From positions 1,116,001-1,180,000 of the forward strand of contig NZ_CP192056.1 in NCBI RefSeq assembly GCF_050942215.1: a stretch of 64,000 bases of DNA, in the 5' to 3' direction. The notes below the pieces were generated by a model. That model was given only the letters and a program-made list of their open reading frames with translations, was not told the origin of the DNA and did not search any database. The first letter of the stretch is position 1. Each line of letters opens with the position of its first letter. Source of the DNA: Sphaerimonospora sp050942215 (lineage in GTDB: Bacteria; Actinomycetota; Actinomycetes; Streptosporangiales; Streptosporangiaceae). The position numbers and the translations under genes are program-made. Below are positions 42,650-51,031 of this stretch, piece by piece.

Positions 42650-44302
42650 TCATGTGGTGATGAGGTCGCGCCGGCGGAATCCGTACAGCCCGGCCGCGAT
42701 GAGCCCGGCGGCGATCGCGGTGAGGATCAGCAGCGGAGTCCAGCTGAAGCTCTCGACCGGGATCCGCGGGATGTGGCCGAACGGCGACAGGTTGCTCATC
42801 CAGTCGGGGAACTGCAGGATCGTCCCGAAATATCCGACCACACCCGCGTACACCACGACCAGCCAGGCCAGGGCGCTCGCCCGGGGGAACCACCCCACCA
42901 GGGCGACCGCGAGGCCGGCCGTCACCCAGAGCGCCGGGATGTAGGCCGCGGCGGCCACCACGATCTCGCCGAAGAGGCCGCTCTCGTTCACGGTGGGCGC
43001 CCCGGTCGCGGCGAGCGCGAGGCCGGCGAGCAGGAGCATCGCCGGTCCGCCGACCAGCGCCACCGTCAGGTGACCGCCGAGCCAGCGGGTCCGGGAGAGC
43101 CCGGTCGCCAGCACCGGCTCCACCCGTCCGGAATTCTCCTCCGCCCGTGCCCGCAGCGTCGCGATCACCGCGTAGATCGCCGCGACGACCGCGAGCAGCA
43201 TCATGATCATGGCGACGAACGAGTCCACGAACGTGGCCCCGCCGAGCCGGGCCAGCGCCTCCCTGAGCATGTCGACGTCCAGGAGCCTCGTCTCGATGTC
43301 ACCGAGGAATGGTCCGTACGACATCCCGAGCACCAGCATGCCGATGGCGAAGCCGACCAGCATGCCCCGGTGCAGCCGGAGGGCGAACCCCAGCGGCGTG
43401 GTGAGCACGCGCGAGGCCCCCGACCTCCCCCGCCGGGTCGCCCGCAGCCCGGCCCCGAGGTCGCGGCGGACGCTGAGCGCGAACCCGATCGCGGCCGCCG
43501 CCGCTGCCGCCGCCAGGTTCAGCAGCAGCGGCCACCAGCGGTCGTCGAGGTAGGCGAAGGTCTGCTGGGCCCAGCCGATGGGTGAGGCCCACGACAGGCC
43601 GCTGCCCGCCGAGTCCCCGGCCGCCCGGACGAGGTAGGCCGCCCCGACGACGGCGAGTCCCAGGCCGGACGCGCCCCGGGAGTGCTCGGTGATCTGGACG
43701 GTCACCGCGGCGACCCCGGCGAAGGTGATGCCGGCCGCCGCGTGCGCCGCCCCGTAGAGCAGTGATCCGCCCCAGGTCACTCCGTCGATGCCGAGCGAAC
43801 CAAGGCTCAGCGCGAGCAGGAGCGCGAGGGCGATGTTCACCGCGATGGTCAGGATCAGCGCGGCGGCGAGCTGGGCGTGCCGCCCCACCACGGCCGCCCG
43901 GACCAGCTCGGCCCGTCCGGTCTCCTCCTCGGTGCGCGTGTGCCGGGCCACCATGAGGACACTCATGATCCCGACCATGATCACCATGAAGCCCAGCATC
44001 TGGTGACCCAGCATCGAGCCGTAGTGGTAGTCGCTCAGGTAGTGCTCGGGCCCGGTGAAGGCGAGCCCGGCGGGACTGTTCATGGTGGCGGCCGCCGCCT
44101 GCCGATCGGCTGCGGTCGCGTAGAGCCGCGGGAAGGCGGCCGCGGGCCACAACGTACCGAGCGTCAGTGCGGCGAGCCACACCGGGATGCGGACGCGGTC
44201 GCGCCGCAGGCCGAACCGCAGCAGCACGCCCGTTCCCGCCAGGGTGCCCCCGCCCGTTCGTTCAGCGGTACGGCCGAGGGCCGGCGTGGCGGTCGCGGTC
44301 AT
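42650..44302 (-). CDS. ABC exporter permease (polyketide-antibiotic exporter type)
   Basis: 550 residues with about 12 membrane segments (HQMLGFMVIMVGIMSVLMVA, LTIAVNIALALLLALSLGSL, VAMIMMLLAVVAAIYAVIAT, ALAWLVVVYAGVVGYFGTIL). The family trait RHTRTEEETGRAELVRA is a cytoplasmic loop seen in ABC-2 antibiotic exporters. It overlaps the ATPase gene by four bases (ATGA). Probable drug efflux under the adjacent TetR regulator. Confidence 0.85.
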   Translation of the reverse strand: MTATATPALGRTAERTGGGTLAGTGVLLRFGLRRDRVRIPVWLAALTLGTLWPAAAFPRLYATAADRQAAAATMNSPAGLAFTGPEHYLSDYHYGSMLGHQMLGFMVIMVGIMSVLMVARHTRTEEETGRAELVRAAVVGRHAQLAAALILTIAVNIALALLLALSLGSLGIDGVTWGGSLLYGAAHAAAGITFAGVAAVTVQITEHSRGASGLGLAVVGAAYLVRAAGDSAGSGLSWASPIGWAQQTFAYLDDRWWPLLLNLAAAAAAAAIGFALSVRRDLGAGLRATRRGRSGASRVLTTPLGFALRLHRGMLVGFAIGMLVLGMSYGPFLGDIETRLLDVDMLREALARLGGATFVDSFVAMIMMLLAVVAAIYAVIATLRARAEENSGRVEPVLATGLSRTRWLGGHLTVALVGGPAMLLLAGLALAATGAPTVNESGLFGEIVVAAAAYIPALWVTAGLAVALVGWFPRASALAWLVVVYAGVVGYFGTILQFPDWMSNLSPFGHIPRIPVESFSWTPLLILTAIAAGLIAAGLYGFRRRDLITT

Positions 44303-45225
44303 TTCTTCACCCCCCGGTGGATTCCGTTGTTCTCGGCGGCGAGCTCGTCGCCGTAGTGCCGGAGCATGAGCTCCTCGAGTGTCGGCGGGTGGCTGGTGAG
44401 CGTGCGGATGCCGAACCCCGCGAGGTGTTTGATCGCGGCGTCGAGATGTGCGCCGTCCACCGAGAACCGCACGTGGCCGTCGCCGACCTCCGCGTCGTGC
44501 ACGCCGGGCAGCCGCTCCAGGCCGGTCACCGGACCTGCGGTGTCGGCTTCGATGGTCGTGCGGGTGAGGTGCCGCATCTCGACCAGCGTCCCGGACTGCA
44601 CGATCCTGCCCAGCCGGATGATGCTGATCCGGTCAGCGAGCTTCTCGACCTGGGCGAGGATGTGGCTGGACAGCAGGACCGTACGGCCCGCCGCCTTCAC
44701 CTCCCCGATCACGTCCTGGAACACGACCTCCATCAGGGGGTCGAGCCCGGCCGTCGGCTCGTCGAGCAGCAGCAGTTCGGCGTCGGACGCGAGCGCGGCC
44801 ACGATCGCGACCTTCTGCCGGTTGCCCTTGGAGTAGGTGCGGCCCTTCTTCGACGGGTCGAGGTCGAACCGCTCGATCAGTTCGTCGCGGCGCCGCCTGT
44901 CCAGCCCGCCGCGCAGCCTGCCGAGCAGGTCGATGGCCTCGCCTCCGGTGAGGTTGGGCCACAGCTCGACATCGCCGGGCACGTACGCCAGGCGCCGGTG
45001 CAGCGCCACCGCGTCGGCCCACGGATCACCGCCCAGCATGGTGACCGAGCCGGAGTCCGCCCGCAGGATGCCCAGCAGGACCCGGATGGTCGTGGACTTC
45101 CCCGCGCCGTTCGGGCCCAGGAAGCCGTGCACCTCTCCCGTGTTCACGGTGAGGTCGAGCCCGTCGAGAGCCCGCGTCGACCCGAAGGTCTTGACGAGTC
45201 CGGAGATGGCGATGGCAGTGGTCAT
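44299..45225 (-). CDS. ABC exporter ATP-binding protein
   Basis: 308 residues. Walker A GFLGPNGAGKSTTIRVLLG, signature YSKGNRQKVAIVAALA, Walker B LLLLDEPTAGLDP, H-loop RTVLLSSHILAQ. The C-terminal domain of about 80 residues (GVHDAEVGDGHVRFSVDG) is typical of DrrA-like drug exporters. ATG 45225. It lies 31 bases downstream of the tetR gene in the same direction, so the three genes are likely one operon. Confidence 0.9.
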   Translation of the reverse strand: MTTAIAISGLVKTFGSTRALDGLDLTVNTGEVHGFLGPNGAGKSTTIRVLLGILRADSGSVTMLGGDPWADAVALHRRLAYVPGDVELWPNLTGGEAIDLLGRLRGGLDRRRRDELIERFDLDPSKKGRTYSKGNRQKVAIVAALASDAELLLLDEPTAGLDPLMEVVFQDVIGEVKAAGRTVLLSSHILAQVEKLADRISIIRLGRIVQSGTLVEMRHLTRTTIEADTAGPVTGLERLPGVHDAEVGDGHVRFSVDGAHLDAAIKHLAGFGIRTLTSHPPTLEELMLRHYGDELAAENNGIHRGVKK

Positions 45226-45256
45226 GTCGTTTCCCGTGTGTGTCCCTGCTCGGTTG

Positions 45257-45949
45257 TCAATCGGTTCGCGGCTCGGATCGCTGCTGTTCGGCGGCCTTCA
45301 TGAGGTCCCGCCACCTGTCGTAGAACTCCTCGGTGATGACGCCCCTGGAGAGGATGTCGGCGTTGACCCGCGCCCACTTGATCGCCGAATCCGCGGTGTC
45401 GTCGAGCAGGTCGATGTCGAGCAACCGCTTGACCTGCTCGTGCAGGACGAGTGCGCCCAGCTGCCACAGGATCAGGACGATCGCCTGTTCCCGGGGGTTC
45501 TCGGCGGGCTTGAGTATGCCGTTCTTGACCCCTTCCGCCTCGTAGACCAGCGAGTCCTCGATCATCTCGTCGATCAGTTCGTCCACATGGGGCGAACCGT
45601 CCGCGATCGTCCTCGCGAGGTATCTGATGATCGGCGTGCCCTCGTACGCCTCCCGGACCGCCTGGAACGGGTCGAGTCCCTTGCCGGCCGTCATCCCCTT
45701 CAGCTTCTGCTCCTTGATCACCGAAGCGATGTGTTCGTCGCAGGCGATCCGGAGCCCCTCCTTCGAGCCGAAGTGGTGGATGACGAGCGGTGGCGACACC
45801 CCCGCGTCCGCCGCGATGTCCTTCAGATTGGTCGCCGCCACGCCGTCGGCGGCGAAGCGTTCGATCGCGGCGTCTCGGATCCGCGCCCGCGCGGTGCGGT
45901 CGGGGTCGTCGGACGACCGCCTCCGCCCGGGCCGGGACTGCGCAGTCAT
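45257..45949 (-). CDS. TetR-family transcriptional regulator
   Basis: 230 residues. The N-terminal helix-turn-helix is RIRDAAIERFAADGVAATNL and DIAADAGVSPPLVIHHFGSK, with an all-helical ligand domain after residue 75. It precedes an ABC drug exporter on the same strand and faces a set of dyad elements upstream (next entry). It is the probable local repressor of the exporter operon. Confidence 0.88.
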   Translation of the reverse strand: MTAQSRPGRRRSSDDPDRTARARIRDAAIERFAADGVAATNLKDIAADAGVSPPLVIHHFGSKEGLRIACDEHIASVIKEQKLKGMTAGKGLDPFQAVREAYEGTPIIRYLARTIADGSPHVDELIDEMIEDSLVYEAEGVKNGILKPAENPREQAIVLILWQLGALVLHEQVKRLLDIDLLDDTADSAIKWARVNADILSRGVITEEFYDRWRDLMKAAEQQRSEPRTD

Positions 45950-45959
45950 ATCAGTGCTT

Positions 45960-45995
45960 CCTGAATTCCACTCAGTATGCTGAACGCCATTCAGG
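45960..45995. promoter_or_regulatory. Candidate TetR operator region
   Basis: CCTGAAT (45960-45966) and ATTCAGG (45989-45995) form an outer inverted repeat. Inside are two related 13-base dyads, TGAATTCCACTCA (45962-45974) and TGAACGCCATTCA (45981-45993), 19 bases apart. The region is 11-46 bases before the tetR start, where a self-regulating TetR would bind. Confidence 0.55.
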
Positions 45996-46156
45996 CTAAA
46001 TCGCGTTCAGTCACCTGTCAACGATTCGGCGTTCGCCTGCTCGACCGGCTCGTAGAGCGGTTCTCCCGGGGAGATCAGGGGGCCAGGGGAAGATCGGGCG
46101 GTGGTCGGGTGCCGGGGACGGTGCGAAGCCGGCGGGAACGTGTCACGATTTGCGCC

Positions 46157-46669
46157 ATGGGTCTCCCAGATCATCACCTGACCGAGGGCGAGCGGATCAT
46201 CCACGAGTTCCATCCGCATTGGAAGCGGCTGATCTTGCCGCTTCTCGCCTTCATCGTCGTCGTGGTCGCCGCCGGCGCGGCGATCTACTTCATCCCGAGT
46301 GACTACGGCTTCGCGATGTACGCCCGGATAGCGGTGGGCGTGGTGGCCTTCGTCGCGTTGACGCTGTGGTCGTTCATTCCGTTCCTGCGCTGGAAGACGA
46401 CCTCGTACACGCTGACCTCGCACCGGCTCGCGATCAGCACCGGCATCCTGAACAAGTCCGACGAGGACATCCCGATGGCGAAGGTCAACAGCGTGAGCTC
46501 CGACCAGCGGTTCGTCGAGCGCCTCCTCGGCTGCGGCACGCTCCGCGTGGAGTCGGCCTCGGAGAAGGGCGAGATGAATCTCCGGGACATCCCGAAGATC
46601 CAGCTCGTCCGGCAGGAGCTGTTCCGGCTGGTGGAGGACGCCTCCGACGGGGAGATCGACGGAAATTGA
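46157..46669 (+). CDS. PH-domain (bacterial PH, YdbS-like) membrane protein
   Basis: 170 residues. HLTEGERIIHEFHPHWKRL precedes two membrane helices (LILPLLAFIVVVVAAGAAIY and IAVGVVAFVALTLWSFIPF), then a bacterial PH domain (TTSYTLTSHRLAISTGILNK, DIPMAKVNSVSSDQRFVERL). It corresponds to mycobacterial Rv3278c, next to birA there as here. Start ATG 46157, CACGAT seven bases upstream. The TGA stop coincides with the presumed edge of the IS605 element, so the natural C-terminus may once have been longer. Confidence 0.82.
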   Translation: MGLPDHHLTEGERIIHEFHPHWKRLILPLLAFIVVVVAAGAAIYFIPSDYGFAMYARIAVGVVAFVALTLWSFIPFLRWKTTSYTLTSHRLAISTGILNKSDEDIPMAKVNSVSSDQRFVERLLGCGTLRVESASEKGEMNLRDIPKIQLVRQELFRLVEDASDGEIDGN

Positions 46670-46800
46670 CGCGCTCCCCGGCCTGAAGGCCGGGGATTCA
46701 GCCCGTGCCACGCCATGCGGCACCTCTGAGGCTTCCTGCTTCCTCACGCTGTGCCGGGGCAGGCCCCGGTCTTACCCGCGCTCCACAGGCGTTGAGCCTG
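46665..46800 (-). ncRNA. Candidate omega (reRNA) guide RNA at the 3' end of tnpB
   Basis: TnpB proteins use an RNA that overlaps the end of tnpB, runs through the right-end hairpin and continues into flanking DNA as guide. Here that would be the minus strand from about 46800 through the hairpin at 46695-46676. The guide would come from the 3' end of the PH-domain gene (starting TTTCCGTCGATCTCC if the element ends at GTCAA). Inferred from family biology, not from a conserved RNA fold. Confidence 0.35.
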
Positions 46801-47918
46801 TCCACCCGTCCGGCGGCCAGGATGTTCTTCGCCGCGTTGACGTCCCGGTCGTGGACGGTGCCGCACTGCGGGCACTTCCACGACCGGACGTTCAGCGGCA
46901 TGGTGTCGTCGATGTGGCCGCACCCCGGTGTGGAACACAGCTTTGAGGAGGGGAACCACCGGTCGATCCTGGCGAAATGGCGGCCATACCGGGCCGCCTT
47001 GTACTCCAGCATCCCGACGAACTGCGACCAGCCCGCATCATGCACGGACTTCGCCAGGCGGGTACGCCCGAGGCCGGACACGGCAAGGTTCTCCACGTAC
47101 ACCGCTTGGTTCTCACGGATGATCTGGGTGGAGAGCCTGTGTGCCCGGTCACGGCGCGCGTCGGCCACCCTGGCGTGCGCTTTGGCGACCTTGGCCCTGG
47201 CCTTGGCCCGGTTCGCGCTGCCCTTGGCTTTGCGGCTGAGATCCTGCTGTGCCTTACGCAGCCTGCGTTCGGCCCTGCGGAGAAAACGGGGGTTGTCCAC
47301 CTTCCGACCGTCGGAGGTGACGGCGAAGTGGGACAGGCCCAGGTCGATCCCCACCTCGGTGGCCGACTCGGGCAGCGGCTCATCGCTGGTCTCGACGACG
47401 AACGAGGCGAAGTACCTGCCGGCCGCGTCCTTGACCACCGTCACCGACGAGGGTTCAGCGGGCAGCTCGCGGGACCAGCGGACCGGCACGTCACCGATCT
47501 TCGGCAGACGCAGCTTCCCACCCGCCGTGACGGCAAAGCGGGCGTTCTTCGTGAAGCGGATCGCCTGCCGGTTGTCCTTGCGGGACCGGAACCTCGGTGC
47601 AGCGGCCTTCGGCCCCTTCCGTTTCCCCGTCACGGAGGCGAAGAAGTTGCGGTACGCGGTGTTCAGATCGGCCAGCGCCTGCTGTAACACCACGGCGGAC
47701 ACCTCGCCCAGCCAGGCACGCTCCGGCGTCTTCTTCGCCTGCGTGATGACCCGGATGGACAGCTCCCCGTCCGAGATGTAGGGCAACCCGTTCTCACGCG
47801 CGTCCTGCCGTGCGCGCAGCCCGTCGTTGAACACCACCCGCGCACACCCGAACGCCCGAGCCAGCGACCCGCACTGACCAGGCGTCGGGTAGAGACGGAA
47901 GTTGTACCTGAGCTGCAC
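46698..47918 (-). CDS. tnpB: RNA-guided endonuclease TnpB (IS605 OrfB)
   Basis: 406 residues. N-terminal helix-turn-helix domain (FRLYPTPGQCGSLARAFGCA), split RuvC nuclease with D in GIDLGLSHFAVTSDG, E in AVYVENLAVSGL and D in DRDVNAAKNIL, and a four-cysteine zinc ribbon (CSTPGCGHIDD and WKCPQCGTVHD). All three catalytic acids are present, so it may be active. Start GTG 47918 (VQLRYNFRLY); the frame upstream overlaps tnpA and is not coding. TnpB cuts DNA matching its omega RNA guide and favours retention of the element. Confidence 0.93.
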   Translation of the reverse strand: MQLRYNFRLYPTPGQCGSLARAFGCARVVFNDGLRARQDARENGLPYISDGELSIRVITQAKKTPERAWLGEVSAVVLQQALADLNTAYRNFFASVTGKRKGPKAAAPRFRSRKDNRQAIRFTKNARFAVTAGGKLRLPKIGDVPVRWSRELPAEPSSVTVVKDAAGRYFASFVVETSDEPLPESATEVGIDLGLSHFAVTSDGRKVDNPRFLRRAERRLRKAQQDLSRKAKGSANRAKARAKVAKAHARVADARRDRAHRLSTQIIRENQAVYVENLAVSGLGRTRLAKSVHDAGWSQFVGMLEYKAARYGRHFARIDRWFPSSKLCSTPGCGHIDDTMPLNVRSWKCPQCGTVHDRDVNAAKNILAAGRVDRLNACGARVRPGPAPAQREEAGSLRGAAWRGTG

Positions 47919-47940
47919 ACCGTGATCATAGCGTTGGTCT

Positions 47941-48357
47941 ATGGCCGAATATGGAGACATCAGAACTGGCAGGCACCGTGGTTTCGTCCTGCACGCCCAC
48001 TTGGTTTTCGTGACCAAGTTCCGGCACCGGGTGTTCACCGGGGCACACCTGGAACGCATGGAGCAGATCATGCGGGACATCCGCGCCGACTTCGAGACCA
48101 AGCCGGCCGAGTTCAACGGCGAGGCCGGCCACGTGCATCTCCTGGTGAACTTCCCGCCCAAGGTCGCCCTGTCCCGGCTCGTCAACAGCCTCAAGGGCGT
48201 CTCCTCACGGCGGGTGCGGACCGAGTTCCCCGAGCTGGCCCGCCACTACTACCGGGCGAACAAGCTGTGGTCGGGCTCCTACTTCGCCGGGAGCGTGGAC
48301 GGCGCACCGATCAGCGTCCTGCGCCAGTACATCGAGCGGCAAAACCGCCCGGTCTGA
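47941..48357 (+). CDS. tnpA: IS200/IS605 transposase TnpA (Y1 HUH)
   Basis: 138 residues. HUH motif HVHLLVNFPP and catalytic tyrosine in LRQYIERQ; FVLHAHLVFVTKFRHRVFTG at the N-terminus is typical. It cuts and rejoins single-stranded ends of the element. It is divergent from tnpB with 22 bases between the starts. Full length, likely functional. Confidence 0.93.
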   Translation: MAEYGDIRTGRHRGFVLHAHLVFVTKFRHRVFTGAHLERMEQIMRDIRADFETKPAEFNGEAGHVHLLVNFPPKVALSRLVNSLKGVSSRRVRTEFPELARHYYRANKLWSGSYFAGSVDGAPISVLRQYIERQNRPV

Positions 48358-48455
48358 GCCCGCCTGGACGCCGATCCGCCTGACGGCGAATCGGCTCTTC
48401 CTGCCCCGCTACGCGGGAGAGTCCGCTTCACCCCCGGCCTGAAGGCCGGAGCACT

Positions 48456-48812
48456 GCGGACGATCCCGGTAGCCGAGGGGGGGAGAACCCGGGGACGGAT
48501 GGACGAGTGCGGCGCGGGCCGCAGCGAACCCGGGCCGCGGCGAACCAGGCCGTAGCGAACCAGGACGTAGCGAACCCGGGCCGCGGTGGGCCGGGCACTC
48601 CTGCGGCATCGCCGTGGAAGAGCCGAGCCGGCACGCCGTCGCCGTCGACGTACCACCGCGTTTCAACGGCGTGGTGCCGCCGCGTCCCGGTGGTGTGGTG
48701 CCGCTGTGTACCGGCGTCGTGATGGCACCGTGTCTCCGGTGGTGTACGACCGTCCGGATCGGAGGGGAGCCTCCGTCCGGCGACGGGCCGAGGGCTGAGG
48801 TTAACTGACTCC
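48456..48812. other. Intergenic, low-complexity; 15-bp repeats
   Basis: No gene is supported. From 48521 to 48588 there are four units of about 15 bases (CGAACCNGGNCGYRG type). The following 120 bases are rich in GTGGTG/GCCG words. Minus-strand frames give a five-residue repeat (FATSW, FATAW) but no recognisable protein. The promoter of the cyclase gene is at the right end (TTAACT at 48801, six bases before GTG). Confidence 0.5.
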
Positions 48813-49820
48813 GTGAACCGACGTGGAGAGCAACGGGCGTCCCGGCGTCCCGGCACCGATGACGTGCGGCGACTGCTTGTCGGGTCGCCTCCGATCTACA
48901 CCCGCCGTCAGGTGGCCGAGACGGCGGGCATCTCCCGGGATCTGGCGGCGCGGATCTGGCGGGCGCTCGGCTTCGCCACGCTGCCAGACGACGCGGTGGC
49001 GTACACCGAGGCCGATTTGTCCGCCCTGCGGCGGATTCGTCATCTGCTCGACGCCGGTCTGCTCGATGAACGGACCGTCATCCGCATGACGCGCGCCCTG
49101 GGCCGTACGACCGGCAGGCTGGCCCAGTGGCAGGCCGAGATCATGATCGAATCCGTTCTCGACCGGGGCGGGGGCGATGTCGCCGGGGTGATGGACACCG
49201 TCCGTCGGCTGCTGCCCGACTTCGAGGAGATGCTGCTCCACGTCTGGCGGTCGCAGCTGACCGCGGCGGCGGGCCGGCTCATGTCGCTCACCGAGCTCGG
49301 TCAGGACGTCGGCCCGACCCGGCTGATGCTCGCGGTGGGCTTCGCCGATCTGGTCGCGTTCACCAGGGTCACCAGGGAGCTCGACGAACCGGCCCTGGCC
49401 GACCTGGTCGAGGGTTTCGAGGCCCTGGCCTCCGACGTCGTGGCCGCGCACGGCGGCAGACTGGTCAAGACCCTCGGCGACGAGGTGCTGTTCACCGCCG
49501 GCGAGCCGCGGGCCGCCGCGCTCATCGCACTCGATCTGGTGGACGAACTCAAGGCGGGGGAGGAGGGGCCCGATGTGCGGATCGGGCTCGCGTACGGCCC
49601 GGTGACCCCCGTGATGGGCGACGTCTTCGGCACCACCGTCAACCTGGCGGCCCGTCTCACCGCGATCGCCCGGCCGGGCACGATCGTGGCCGACGGAGAG
49701 ATGGCCGAGGTGCTCGGCGGCGTGAGCGACTTCGACCTGGTCAAGCTACGTCGCCGTCCAGCACGCGGGCTCGGCGTCGTCCAGCCGTACGTCCTGCGGA
49801 GACCCGGCAGAGAACGCTGA
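48813..49820 (+). CDS. Class III adenylate/guanylate cyclase-domain protein
   Basis: 335 residues. The N-terminal part (about 25-165) has a winged/MerR-like helix-turn-helix (YTRRQVAETAGISRDLAARI) and helical linkers. The C-terminal cyclase domain has metal-binding aspartates in VGFADLVAFTRVT and LGDEVLFTAGEP, and VFGTTVNLAARLTAIARPGT with the conserved N and R of the transition-state site. The substrate-specifying lysine equivalent (LVKTLGDE) is present, favouring ATP. Start GTG 48813, apparently leaderless. The HTH-plus-cyclase fusion is known in actinobacteria. Confidence 0.83.
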   Translation: MNRRGEQRASRRPGTDDVRRLLVGSPPIYTRRQVAETAGISRDLAARIWRALGFATLPDDAVAYTEADLSALRRIRHLLDAGLLDERTVIRMTRALGRTTGRLAQWQAEIMIESVLDRGGGDVAGVMDTVRRLLPDFEEMLLHVWRSQLTAAAGRLMSLTELGQDVGPTRLMLAVGFADLVAFTRVTRELDEPALADLVEGFEALASDVVAAHGGRLVKTLGDEVLFTAGEPRAAALIALDLVDELKAGEEGPDVRIGLAYGPVTPVMGDVFGTTVNLAARLTAIARPGTIVADGEMAEVLGGVSDFDLVKLRRRPARGLGVVQPYVLRRPGRER

Positions 49821-49879
49821 GAGGTGTCCGTACGGCCGACCCCGGGGGGGCGTATTCAAGCCTTACCTACATGAGTTAC

Positions 49880-49898
49880 CTTAGGTGTGCCTAACCTT
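49880..49898. promoter_or_regulatory. Iron box (IdeR/DmdR operator) upstream of bfd
   Basis: CTTAGGTGTGCCTAACCTT closely follows the 19-base iron-box consensus (TTAGGTTAGSCTMACCTAA type) and sits 29-47 bases before the bfd start. Iron-loaded IdeR/DmdR would bind here and set expression of bfd-bfr according to iron supply. Confidence 0.75.
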
Positions 49899-49926
49899 GC
49901 TTCCCCGTGAAAGGCCCTCGCCCGCC

Positions 49927-50106
49927 ATGTACGTCTGTGTCTGCCGAGCCGTTACCGAGAACGAGGTCCACGACTGCATCGAGGCGGGCGCGAAGAGCGC
50001 TCGCCAGGTGCGCGACGCGACCGGCGCCGGGGGGGACTGCGCGACATGTGTCCGTAAGATCTGTGCGATGCTGAAACGGTCAGAGGACCTGGTGACCAGC
50101 GCATAG
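49927..50106 (+). CDS. bfd: Bacterioferritin-associated ferredoxin
   Basis: 59-residue [2Fe-2S] protein. The four ligands are Cys4, Cys6, Cys38 and Cys41 (MYVCVCRAVTE, then GGDCATCVRK). It reduces the iron core of bacterioferritin to release Fe(II). ATG 49927; the frame upstream to 49885 covers the iron box and is not coding. It is followed 14 bases later by bfr. Confidence 0.9.
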   Translation: MYVCVCRAVTENEVHDCIEAGAKSARQVRDATGAGGDCATCVRKICAMLKRSEDLVTSA

Positions 50107-50120
50107 ACCGAGGGGCGGCC

Positions 50121-50609
50121 ATGCAGGGGGACAGGGAGATCATCGCGCTGCTCAACGAGCAGCTCACCTCCGAACTCACCGCGATCAACCAGTACTTCCT
50201 CCATGCGAAGATGCAGGAGCACTGGGGATACACGAAGCTCGCGAGCTACACGCGGCAGGAGTCGATCGACGAGATGAGGCATGCCGAGCGGCTCACCGAT
50301 CGCATCCTCTTCCTGGAAGGTCTGCCCAACTACCAGAAGCTGGGCACACTGCACATCGGGCAGACCGTGAGGGAGCAGCTTCAGGCCGACCTCGACCTCG
50401 AGTTGGGGGTGGTCGAGCGGCTGCGGCCCGGGGCCGCGCTGATGCGGGAGCGCGGCGACATCACCTCGGCTCGGATTTTCGAGGACATCCTCGCCGACGA
50501 GGAGAATCACATCGACTACCTGGAGACCGAGCTGAGCCTCATCGAGAGCCTGGGCGAGGCGCTCTACCTCCAGCGCTACGTCGGAGAGCCTTCTTCGTCG
50601 TCGTCCTGA
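50121..50609 (+). CDS. bfr: Bacterioferritin
   Basis: 162-residue four-helix iron-storage subunit. Ferroxidase ligands are Glu18, Glu51, His54, Glu94, Glu127 and His130, and the haem-ligating Met52 (DEMRHAE) is present. The C-terminus ends in a short serine run. It forms a 24-mer that oxidises and stores iron. It is co-transcribed with bfd under the iron box. Confidence 0.94.
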   Translation: MQGDREIIALLNEQLTSELTAINQYFLHAKMQEHWGYTKLASYTRQESIDEMRHAERLTDRILFLEGLPNYQKLGTLHIGQTVREQLQADLDLELGVVERLRPGAALMRERGDITSARIFEDILADEENHIDYLETELSLIESLGEALYLQRYVGEPSSSSS

Positions 50610-51031
50610 GGCGGTCCGGCACACCGAGGCCGCCGTGGCCGTCGTCAGCCGTGGCCGTTGTGAGCCGTTGTGAGCGTGGCCGTCGTGGGCCGTCGTGAGC
50701 CGTTGTTCTGAGGCCGTCCGCCCGGACATGGTCGTCCCGGAGTGACCTGCCCGCCGCCGTTCTGGGCGGAGTCGACAAGGCGGTACGTCTCCGCATGCCG
50801 AGTCTTCACCCCGCGGTGCGGCGGCGGAGTCAATGCGTGTTTTTTATCGTGCTGAATGGGATTTGAAGCGCCTTCTGAGATAGGCGAGAAATGCCCGGAT
50901 CGGGCTGCCCCGTTGCATGCTGACTATCCCAGATTTATCAGTGTTTGCCCAGGTCAATTGATGAGTCAATGACAAGTCAAACTGCGCGCTGTAGCCGGGA
51001 AACGATCGCTTAAGGTCCTACGATCGCTTGC
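50610..51031. promoter_or_regulatory. Intergenic: GCCGT-rich repeats, then control region of the two-component genes
   Basis: From about 50635 to 50715 the sequence is a degenerate repeat of GCCGTGGCCGTYGTNAGCC words with no convincing frame. The AT-rich right part holds three direct repeats, GTCAAT (50953), GTCAAT (50965) and GTCAAA (50976), spaced 12 and 11 bases. It also holds a second direct repeat, ACGATCGCTT (51002-51011 and 51020-51029), that overlaps the TACGAT -10 box. Roughly one-turn spacing is what OmpR-family regulators recognise, so autoregulation is plausible. Confidence 0.45.

Larger units (their letters stand above)
46665..48455. mobile_element. IS200/IS605-family insertion sequence with divergent tnpA and tnpB
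   Basis: About 1.8 kb. Subterminal hairpins CCCCGGCC-TGAA-GGCCGGGG (46676-46695) and CCGGCC-TGAA-GGCCGG (48434-48449) mark the two ends; such imperfect palindromes are the single-strand recognition sites of Y1 transposases. tnpB runs leftward and tnpA rightward from a 22-base gap. IS605 elements carry no terminal inverted repeats and make no target duplication, so the exact edges are estimated. Both genes appear intact. Confidence 0.85.

Noticed and set aside
48428..48856. Minus-strand frame of 142 codons between the IS605 element and the cyclase gene
   Set aside because: It consists of low-complexity repeats (FATSW/FATAW, RRHH words), lacks a ribosome site and overlaps the cyclase start; no protein family is recognisable.
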